Assembly (NCBI GenBank): GCA_934177025.1
Contig: CAKPPA010000062.1
Coordinates: 1-6,562, forward strand
Direction of reading: 5' to 3'
Origin: an uncultured Clostridia bacterium
Lineage (GTDB): Bacteria; Bacillota; Clostridia; Christensenellales; CAG-314
DNA length: 6,562 nucleotides
Part shown: one piece after another, positions 1 through 4,239 of the stretch
Layout: each line of letters begins with the position of its first letter
How positions within the stretch are numbered: position 1 is the stretch's first letter
Position numbers and translations under genes: made by a program
Notes under the pieces: model-generated
Database searches by the model: none
What the model saw: the letters and a program-made list of their open reading frames with translations, nothing else
What the model was told of the DNA's origin: nothing

Positions 1-722
1 AATGTGCGAATGCCGCGCTCGCACAAAATAACTTGGTTGTTGCCGCCCGCCATAATGTACTCGGCACTCATAAGCAATTCCTCCAGCGTGTTGGCAAGCC
101 CGCGTTTTAACAAAATCGGTTTGTCGCAATGCCCCAACTCACGCAACATAGCGAAGTTTTGCATGTTGCGTGCGCCGACCTGAATGACGTCCACGTCGTT
201 AAACAGGTCGATGTGCTCCATGCTCATTAATTCCGTAACAATCGGCATACCCGTGATTTTTTTTGCTTCCAACAGGTACTCGATTCCTTCCGCCTTCAGC
301 CCCTGAAACGAGTACGGCGACGTGCGCGGTTTAAAAGCCCCGCCGCGCAACATGGTTGCACCGGATTTTTTGACGTGCTCGGCAATGTCGATGACCTGCT
401 GCTCGCTTTCCACAGAGCACGGCCCCGCAATGACTTGGAAATTGCCGCCGCCGATTTTGACGCCGCCCACTTCGACAACCGTATCCTCCGGATGGAATTG
501 CCGATTCGCCTTTTTGTAAGGCTCCTGAATGCGACGCACCGCTTCCACCGACGGGAATGCCGAAATTGCGTTGATATCCAAGGACGTTGTGTCCCCTACC
601 AGCCCCAAAAGGACTTTGTGTTGCCCTTCCGAGACGTCGATTTCGATGTTTTTTGCGCGAATCCATTGCATCAGCTCGCTGACGTCTTCCTTCTTCGCGT
701 TTTGCTTCATGATGATAATCAT
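1..722 (-). CDS. aroF: 3-deoxy-7-phosphoheptulonate (DAHP) synthase, type I-beta with N-terminal regulatory domain; C-terminus outside window
   Basis: Catalyses the first committed step of the shikimate pathway: phosphoenolpyruvate plus erythrose 4-phosphate gives DAHP, in the cytosol. The 240 visible residues begin with a ferredoxin-like (ACT-like) domain (about 1-66, opening MIIIMK) as in Thermotoga maritima DAHP synthase, where this domain mediates Tyr/Phe feedback inhibition. The TIM-barrel follows: GPCSVES at 100-106 with the metal-ligand Cys102, LRGGAFKPRTSPYSFQG ending at 141, QVGARNMQNF at 181-190, KPILLKRG at 201-208 and CERGIRT at 234-240. The family is about 338 residues, so roughly 100 residues, including the His, Glu and Asp metal ligands, lie beyond the left edge. 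The start at 722 is supported by GGAGGG at 730-735 (7-nt spacing) and an in-frame TAG at 726-728; ATG at 710 is an unlikely alternative. It is last in the aroE-aroK-aroF order and sits behind its own promoter and a Tyr/Phe-rich leader peptide attenuator. The symbol varies between genomes (aroF, aroG or aroA). Confidence 0.96.
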   Translation of the reverse strand, partial: MIIIMKQNAKKEDVSELMQWIRAKNIEIDVSEGQHKVLLGLVGDTTSLDINAISAFPSVEAVRRIQEPYKKANRQFHPEDTVVEVGGVKIGGGNFQVIAGPCSVESEQQVIDIAEHVKKSGATMLRGGAFKPRTSPYSFQGLKAEGIEYLLEAKKITGMPIVTELMSMEHIDLFNDVDVIQVGARNMQNFAMLRELGHCDKPILLKRGLANTLEELLMSAEYIMAGGNNQVILCERGIRT

Positions 723-729
723 TTCCTAA

Positions 730-735
730 CCCTCC
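730..735 (-). promoter_or_regulatory. Ribosome binding site of aroF
   Basis: GGAGGG on the minus strand, 7 nt before ATG 722. It lies downstream of the intrinsic terminator, so translation of aroF depends on transcription getting past that hairpin. The site itself is not inside the stem, which argues for control by termination rather than by hiding the ribosome binding site. Confidence 0.85.
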
Positions 736-750
736 GTTCACAAGAAAAAT

Positions 751-785
751 AAAAAAATCGGTATTCTCCATTCGAATACCGATTT
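751..785 (-). terminator. Intrinsic terminator acting as attenuator before aroF
   Basis: On the minus strand the arm AAATCGGTATTC (785-774) is followed by a 7-nt loop (773-767) and the perfect complement GAATACCGATTT (766-755). The run of T ending the second arm continues to 751, giving seven T, then A and five more T. A 12-bp perfect stem with a U-tract is a Rho-independent terminator. It lies about 47 nt after the stop codon of the leader peptide and 20 nt before the aroF ribosome binding site. It would therefore cut off aroF transcripts rather than end a completed operon. It would also act on read-through from aroE-aroK. Confidence 0.9.
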
Positions 786-821
786 GATGAACCTAGCTAC
801 GTAACAATCCCGATTCCGAAT
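770..821 (-). promoter_or_regulatory. Candidate antiterminator pairing in the aroF leader
   Basis: A segment after the leader peptide stop (minus strand ATTCGGAATCGGGATT, 821-806) can pair with the terminator's 5' arm and loop. The pairs are 821-817 with 770-774, 815-813 with 775-777 (G816 bulged), and 809-806 with 781-784, leaving a 3x3 internal loop. This would block terminator formation and fits the role of region 2 of a classical attenuator. The pairing is imperfect and was found by eye, without folding energies. I could not identify a clearly matching region 1 beyond short stretches inside the leader peptide codons. Confidence 0.4.
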
Positions 822-831
822 AAGAAAAAAC

Positions 832-909
832 TCAACACAAAATACCCGTTTCGTAATAAAACAGGTTGGAATAATAATATCCGAATGTGCCGTTGAAAAG
901 TTTTTTCAT
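832..909 (-). CDS. Tyr/Phe-rich leader peptide controlling aroF (25 aa)
   Basis: A complete short reading frame (ATG at 909, TGA at 834-832) encodes 25 residues. It begins MKKLFNGTFG, continues YYYSN (TAT TAT TAT for the three Tyr) and LFYYE (TTT TAT TAC for FYY), and ends TGILC. Eight of 25 residues are aromatic: Tyr 11, 12, 13, 18, 19 and Phe 5, 9, 17. There is no Trp. AGAGG at 916-920, 6 nt upstream, can serve as ribosome binding site, and a strong promoter ends about 20 nt before the ATG. A 12-bp intrinsic terminator follows, then aroF. This matches the logic of the enterobacterial pheA and trp leader peptides: slow translation of Tyr/Phe codons would favour an antiterminator and switch on DAHP synthase. 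The peptide itself probably has no function beyond being translated. The coding content and placement are seen directly; the attenuation mechanism is inferred. Confidence 0.87.
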   Translation of the reverse strand: MKKLFNGTFGYYYSNLFYYETGILC

Positions 910-929
910 ATTTTTCCTCTTTGCCAAAC

Positions 930-958
930 AGTTTACCCTCAATTTTCCGATTTGTCAA
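930..958 (-). promoter_or_regulatory. Sigma-A promoter of the aroF leader transcript
   Basis: The -35 box TTGACA (958-953, perfect consensus) and the -10 box TAAACT (935-930) are separated by exactly 17 bp. The -35 box lies inside the last codons of aroK and the -10 box just after its stop. The predicted start site is near 923, leaving only about 14 nt before the leader peptide ATG, so the leader ribosome binding site sits at the very 5' end of the transcript. It gives aroF a transcript independent of aroE-aroK. Confidence 0.82.
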
Positions 959-1454
959 ATTGTTTTTCCACAAATTCGCGAATTTTTTCCGCCGATTGCC
1001 GCGGCGACCTTTCGGGGATGATTTCCGCCGATGAGCACTCGCGATACAAGGGTAACCTTTTTTGATACAAGGCGCGTAATTGCGCTTTGTTGCTTTTTGC
1101 CGCGATAAACCGATTTTTGTCGCCGCGGATGCGTCGATAACAAAGTTCGAAAGGCGTGTTTAAAAACACCGTGTTCGCCTCGGCAAGAATTTTGCGGTTT
1201 TCCGCACGTTCGACGGCACCGCCGCCTGCCGCAATAATGACGTTTTGCGACGTGAGTTCCCGTAACGCCTGCGTTTCCGCATCGCGAAAAAACGTTTCGC
1301 CCTTTTCCGCTACCGCCTGCCGAATCGGCATGCCCATTTTTTGCTCCACGTATGCGTCGCAATCGATGCATTCCTTGCCTAACATTGCGGAAAGCCGCTT
1401 ACTTAACGTGCTTTTGCCGCAACCCATAAACCCGATGAATACCACTGCTTTCAT
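939..1454 (-). CDS. aroK: Shikimate kinase
   Basis: Phosphorylates shikimate at the 3-hydroxyl with ATP, the fifth step of the shikimate pathway, in the cytosol. The 171-residue protein has the usual length for this small NMP-kinase-fold family. The P-loop GFMGCGKST is at residues 8-16. The shikimate-binding region includes Asp33 (IDCDAYVE), Arg57 (FFRDAET) and the Gly-Gly-Gly motif at 77-79 (AAGGGAV). The arginine-rich lid lies around RRIRGDKNRF (108-117), and KRLPLYREC further on is the conserved adenine-side segment. Its ATG (1454) overlaps the aroE stop codon in an ATGA arrangement (4 nt), which indicates translational coupling and one transcript. The final codons contain the -35 box of the aroF leader promoter. 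No terminator separates it from the leader, so read-through transcripts would also meet the attenuator. I see no missing key residue. The neighbourhood makes aroK far more likely than another small kinase. Confidence 0.96.
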   Translation of the reverse strand: MKAVVFIGFMGCGKSTLSKRLSAMLGKECIDCDAYVEQKMGMPIRQAVAEKGETFFRDAETQALRELTSQNVIIAAGGGAVERAENRKILAEANTVFLNTPFELCYRRIRGDKNRFIAAKSNKAQLRALYQKRLPLYRECSSAEIIPERSPRQSAEKIREFVEKQFDKSEN

Positions 1455-2269
1455 TTTACAAGTGCCTCTTTTGCAATTTGCTCCGTTTCCTGAAGTTCAC
1501 CTTCGGAAAACCGCGTACCCAGCCAAATTTCCTGCGCGGCCGCCGCCTGTAGCACCAGCATGGTTAAGCCTGTTTTTGCCGGAATGCCGTTTTTTCGTGC
1601 CAGCCGAGCCAATTCCGTTTCGTAAGGATTGTACACCGCATCGAACACCGCTTTACAGCAACGCACCGTTTGCTCCGAAACGGGGCTGATGCCGACCTTC
1701 GGAAACATGCCGACCGGCGTGCCGTTGAGCAACAAGTCGTAGTCGTCCGCAGGGATTTCGTCCAAGGCAACGCTGCGAACGTCGGCGTTCGGGAAGCGGG
1801 ACACGAGTGCCGCACGAAACGCCTCCGCCTTTTCCCCCGTTTGCCTTACGGCAACCGTCAACATTCCCTGCCGTTTTAAAACTTCCGCCGCCATCATGGA
1901 CGAAACGCCGCCGTTACCGAGTAAAAGAACCTTTCCGCCGCAATGAAAGCACTCGACGGAACGCAAAAAACCCGTAACGTCGGTGTTGTATCCTTTTTGC
2001 TCCTTGCAACAAACGGTGTTAACCGCACCGCATTCCGCCGCAGAGGAATCCAGCGCCTTTAAGAAAGGTAAAATTTCCTTTTTGTAAGGAATGGTGACGT
2101 TAAACCCGTCCCACTCCCGCAACGACTGCCATTCCGTTGCCAACGCGCCTTGCGGCACTTCCTTTAACAGATACCGCGCGGAAATTCCTTTCCGACGAAA
2201 CAACGTTTCGTGAATCAGCGGGGAAAGGCTGTGCCCCAAAGGCAGTCCGATTAATCCGAAAGTTTTCAT
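1451..2269 (-). CDS. aroE: Shikimate dehydrogenase (NADP-type)
   Basis: Reduces 3-dehydroshikimate to shikimate, the step directly before the kinase encoded next to it. The 272 residues match the family length. The N-terminal substrate domain carries GLPLGHSLSP (8-17, with the two shikimate-binding serines 14 and 16), NVTIPYKKE (57-65) with the catalytic Lys63, GAVNT (81-85) and GYNTDVTGF (93-101) with the catalytic partner Asp97. The nucleotide-binding loop reads GNGGVSS (118-124), a variant of the usual GAGGA. Next come NGTPVGMFP, DAVYNPYETELAR and the C-terminal GLTMLVLQAAAAQEIW. The ATG at 2269 has AAGGAG at 2280-2275, 5 nt upstream, and a promoter immediately before that. It is the first gene of the leftward aroE-aroK unit, divergent from the ClC gene. 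YdiB or other quinate/shikimate dehydrogenase paralogues are possible in principle, but the coupling to aroK favours biosynthetic AroE. Confidence 0.96.
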   Translation of the reverse strand: MKTFGLIGLPLGHSLSPLIHETLFRRKGISARYLLKEVPQGALATEWQSLREWDGFNVTIPYKKEILPFLKALDSSAAECGAVNTVCCKEQKGYNTDVTGFLRSVECFHCGGKVLLLGNGGVSSMMAAEVLKRQGMLTVAVRQTGEKAEAFRAALVSRFPNADVRSVALDEIPADDYDLLLNGTPVGMFPKVGISPVSEQTVRCCKAVFDAVYNPYETELARLARKNGIPAKTGLTMLVLQAAAAQEIWLGTRFSEGELQETEQIAKEALVK

Positions 2270-2287
2270 AGTGACTCCTTTTTTGCT

Positions 2288-2316
2288 ATTGTACCACAGT
2301 TTTTTTCCTTTGTAAC
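2288..2316 (-). promoter_or_regulatory. Sigma-A promoter of aroE-aroK
   Basis: The -10 box TACAAT (2293-2288) is preceded by TGG, giving an extended -10 (TGN). A weak -35 match GTTACA (2316-2311, 4 of 6 consensus bases) is 17 bp upstream. The predicted start near 2281 leaves a very short 5' UTR, with the aroE ribosome binding site almost at the transcript end. No leader or riboswitch fits in it, so aroE-aroK lacks the attenuator seen before aroF. Confidence 0.7.
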
Positions 2317-2337
2317 GAAATTATTCGCACTCGGCTA

Positions 2338-2352
2338 TGCAACAAAATTGCA
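2338..2352. repeat. Small inverted repeat between divergent promoters
   Basis: TGCAA (2338-2342), a 5-nt spacer and TTGCA (2348-2352) form a short dyad midway between the back-to-back -35 boxes of aroE and the ClC gene. It could be a small operator, but 5-bp arms are easily found by chance and no regulator gene is in view. Confidence 0.25.
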
Positions 2353-2370
2353 ACGGACGGGGTTGAAGTG

Positions 2371-2399
2371 TTGACGAATTTTTTACGAAAGTTTACAAT
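2371..2399 (+). promoter_or_regulatory. Sigma-A promoter of the ClC gene
   Basis: TTGACG (2371-2376) and TACAAT (2394-2399) are separated by 17 bp, each one base from consensus. The predicted start site is near 2406, giving a 5' UTR of about 22 nt that holds only the ribosome binding site. This rules out a fluoride or other riboswitch in front of this transporter. Confidence 0.85.
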
Positions 2400-2414
2400 G
2401 TAGGGTGTTTTTGA

Positions 2415-2421
2415 GGGGAGG
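2415..2421 (+). promoter_or_regulatory. Ribosome binding site deciding the GTG start of the ClC gene
   Basis: GGGGAGG lies 6 nt before GTG 2428. An in-frame TAG at 2401-2403 closes the frame upstream, and there is no in-frame ATG nearby, so GTG is the only sensible start. Confidence 0.85.
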
Positions 2422-2427
2422 CTTTTT

Positions 2428-3984
2428 GTGAAAAATTTTCGAAAAAGTTTTTTATTTAAACTTCGCAACATCGTGCTACCCGTAGTGTTTTACGGCGGCG
2501 TTGCGGGGATTTTTGTGGGGTTGACCGTTTCCCTGTTTAACTGGGGCGCCAACACCCTTACCGCTTACAGCAATCGTATTTATGCGTTTGTGCGGCAAAA
2601 CCCGTCCTATTTACCCTTGTTGTTTGCTGGGCTGATTGCATTGGCACTTTCCATGGCGTACCTACACAAACACGTGCCGGAAGTCCGCGGAAGCGGCATT
2701 CCTCAAACGGAAGGCGTGATGCGCGGGTTACTGACCTTTCGCTGGCTACGCGTGCTTGTAAGTACGTTTGTCGGTTCCTACCTTAGTTATTTTGCGGGGC
2801 TGTCCCTAGGCTCGGAAGGCCCATCCGTGCAAATCGGCGCAACGACGGCGCAGGGCGTAAGCGAACTGTTAAAAACGCGACCGGCTTGGAAACGCTACAT
2901 TATTTCCGGCGGGGCGGGCGCGGGACTTGCCGTTGCCTTTAACGCACCTTTTACGGGGATTGTGTTTGCGCTGGAGGAAGGACATCGCCGTTTTACGCCG
3001 ATGCTACTGCTTTCCGCGGCGTCCTCCGTCATTTGCGGAACGCTTGTGTATCAACTGCTTTCGCCGCTTTGGGGCGGAGGCGGAATGCTGTTTAACTTTG
3101 GGGAAATTCAGTTTATTCCGACGACGCAAAGTTATTTGCTGCTCCTTTTAGGCATTGTTTGCGGATTGACTGCCATTTTGTTCAACTTCCTTTTGATTCG
3201 CACGCAAAGGTTTACCGACAAGTACACCAATCAATTTCCTTACTGGCTGCGCCTTGTTTTGGTGTTTGTGCTGACGGGCGTTGTGGGATTGCTTTTGATT
3301 GACGCAAATTCGGGCGGACACGGGTTGGTGCTGAAAATCGCACGCATGGATTTTTCCGTGCAAATGCTCCTTTTGCTGTTTGCCGTAAAACTAGTGATGA
3401 TCCTCCTTTGCTACAACGCCGGCGCAACGGGCGGTTTGTTTGTGCCGATGCTTGCCATGGGGGCTATCATCGGGGGAATTTGCGGGCACACGTTTGTGTC
3501 CCTCGGCATGGACGTCGTTTACTACAAAGCGGTGATTTGCGTTTCCATGGTGACCTTTTTTGCGGCGAGCGTGCGCGCACCGATTACCGCCGTGGTGTTG
3601 ATTTTGGAAATTACCGGCTACTCCGGCAGTTTTTTGGCGACGGCAATCAGCATTTTTTCCGCGTACCTCGTGGCAGAACTTTTGAGCTGCATGCCGCTGT
3701 ACGACAGCATGCTGGAACGGTACTTAAAAAACGTGAACAAGGACAAACGCTTCGAACGCATTGAAATGGAAGTGGAAGTGAACGACGGCGCGTTTTTGAT
3801 TGAAAAGAACGTGAGCGACGTGCTTTGGCCGTCGAACTGCCTTGTTACCAACGTCCTGCGCGACGGGCACGAAATCGTTTCCGACGGCGAAACGCGGTTG
3901 CGTGCCGGCGACGTGTTGCGGATTTCCGCCGAAACTTACGATCGGGAGCAAACCTACCGTTACATCGAAGGATTGATTAACTAA
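2428..3984 (+). CDS. ClC-family H+/Cl- exchange transporter with C-terminal TrkA-C domain
   Basis: Integral membrane chloride/proton antiporter (or channel) of 518 residues with a GTG start. The ClC fold covers about 15-430 as many hydrophobic helices. Its anion-site motifs are GSGIP (88-92, central serine kept), GSEGP (128-132) with the external gating Glu130, GGLFVP (335-340) and Tyr425 in MPLYDS, equivalent to the pore tyrosine. FALEEGHRRF (180-189) keeps the internal glutamate, Glu184, that marks H+-coupled exchangers, so antiport is more likely than a passive channel. The second half of the double-barrel fold includes FFAASVRAPITAVVLILEIT (377-396). Residues about 446-518 are a soluble TrkA-C (RCK-C) domain, a common bacterial ClC fusion thought to bind a regulatory ligand. 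The GSGIP serine and the proline of GSEGP argue against the fluoride-specific subfamily. The gene has its own promoter and terminator and so is a single-gene unit with no evident link to its aro neighbours. A role in pH or chloride homeostasis is inferred. Confidence 0.93.
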   Translation: MKNFRKSFLFKLRNIVLPVVFYGGVAGIFVGLTVSLFNWGANTLTAYSNRIYAFVRQNPSYLPLLFAGLIALALSMAYLHKHVPEVRGSGIPQTEGVMRGLLTFRWLRVLVSTFVGSYLSYFAGLSLGSEGPSVQIGATTAQGVSELLKTRPAWKRYIISGGAGAGLAVAFNAPFTGIVFALEEGHRRFTPMLLLSAASSVICGTLVYQLLSPLWGGGGMLFNFGEIQFIPTTQSYLLLLLGIVCGLTAILFNFLLIRTQRFTDKYTNQFPYWLRLVLVFVLTGVVGLLLIDANSGGHGLVLKIARMDFSVQMLLLLFAVKLVMILLCYNAGATGGLFVPMLAMGAIIGGICGHTFVSLGMDVVYYKAVICVSMVTFFAASVRAPITAVVLILEITGYSGSFLATAISIFSAYLVAELLSCMPLYDSMLERYLKNVNKDKRFERIEMEVEVNDGAFLIEKNVSDVLWPSNCLVTNVLRDGHEIVSDGETRLRAGDVLRISAETYDREQTYRYIEGLIN

Positions 3985-4001
3985 AACCGTACTTGTGTTT
4001 T

Positions 4002-4028
4002 CGTCCGGCTGCTGCCGGACGTTTTTTT
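4002..4028 (+). terminator. Intrinsic terminator of the ClC gene
   Basis: CGTCCGGC (4002-4009), loop TGCT and GCCGGACG (4014-4021) form a perfect GC-rich 8-bp stem followed by seven T (4022-4028), 17 nt after the stop codon. The opposite strand has no T-tract after the stem, so it acts in one direction only. Confidence 0.95.
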
Positions 4029-4155
4029 GTTTTCCTCCCCCTCACGACGAAAGTAACCCCCCTACCTTTTTACGCACCGTGCCTTTTAGAAGCGGCTTTA
4101 CTTTTTCCATTCTCCCCTTTTTTTAGGCACGTAACCGAAGCGAACTTGTATTTTA
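4029..4155. other. Pyrimidine-rich spacer without a gene
   Basis: The stretch between the ClC terminator and the leuS promoter is rich in C and T on the plus strand and has no convincing coding frame or known RNA signature. Its only structure is a 7-bp inverted pair, CGTGCCT (4078-4084) and AGGCACG (4125-4131), around a 40-nt loop, which may be chance. It lies upstream of the predicted leuS start site, so it would not be part of the leuS mRNA. Confidence 0.6.
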
Positions 4156-4184
4156 TTGACTTTTTTTTTGCTCTGTACTACAAT
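4156..4184 (+). promoter_or_regulatory. Sigma-A promoter of leuS
   Basis: TTGACT (4156-4161) and TACAAT (4179-4184) are separated by 17 bp, each one base from consensus. The predicted start site is near 4191, giving a 5' UTR of about 49 nt. That is too short for a T-box leader, the regulator often found before aminoacyl-tRNA synthetase genes in Bacillota. Confidence 0.85.
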
Positions 4185-4203
4185 AAACAAGTTATCATTT
4201 ACC

Positions 4204-4224
4204 GTCGAAACGTTTACGTTCGAC
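4204..4224 (+). promoter_or_regulatory. Hairpin in the leuS 5' UTR next to the ribosome binding site
   Basis: GTCGAA (4204-4209), a bulged A (4210) and CG (4211-4212) pair with CG (4217-4218) and TTCGAC (4219-4224) around a TTTA loop, giving 8 bp with one bulge. It ends one base before the leuS ribosome binding site (AGGGAG, 4226-4231). It could stabilise the mRNA, influence ribosome access or bind a protein. It has no U-tract and is not a terminator. The structure is seen; any function is inferred. Confidence 0.5.
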
Positions 4225-4239
4225 TAGGGAGACTTACCT

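Noticed and set aside
331..771. Minus-strand frame of 146 codons spanning the aroF start and the terminator hairpin
   Set aside because: It is out of frame with the clear DAHP synthase reading, runs through the terminator stem and has low-complexity composition.
735..938. T-box or TRAP-type control instead of a leader peptide before aroF
   Set aside because: There is no T-box sequence and no series of GAG/TAG repeats. The Tyr/Phe-rich frame with its own ribosome binding site explains the region better.
1156..1689. Plus-strand frame of 177 codons across aroK and aroE
   Set aside because: Antisense shadow of two unambiguous genes and of their overlap junction; no start signal or domain.
2400..2427. 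Fluoride riboswitch before the ClC gene
   Set aside because: The 5' UTR is only about 22 nt with no room for the aptamer, and the protein has chloride-type rather than fluoride-type motifs.
3985..4239. T-box leader before leuS
   Set aside because: The predicted 5' UTR is about 49 nt, there is no T-box consensus (AGGGTGG-type) and no terminator follows the promoter.
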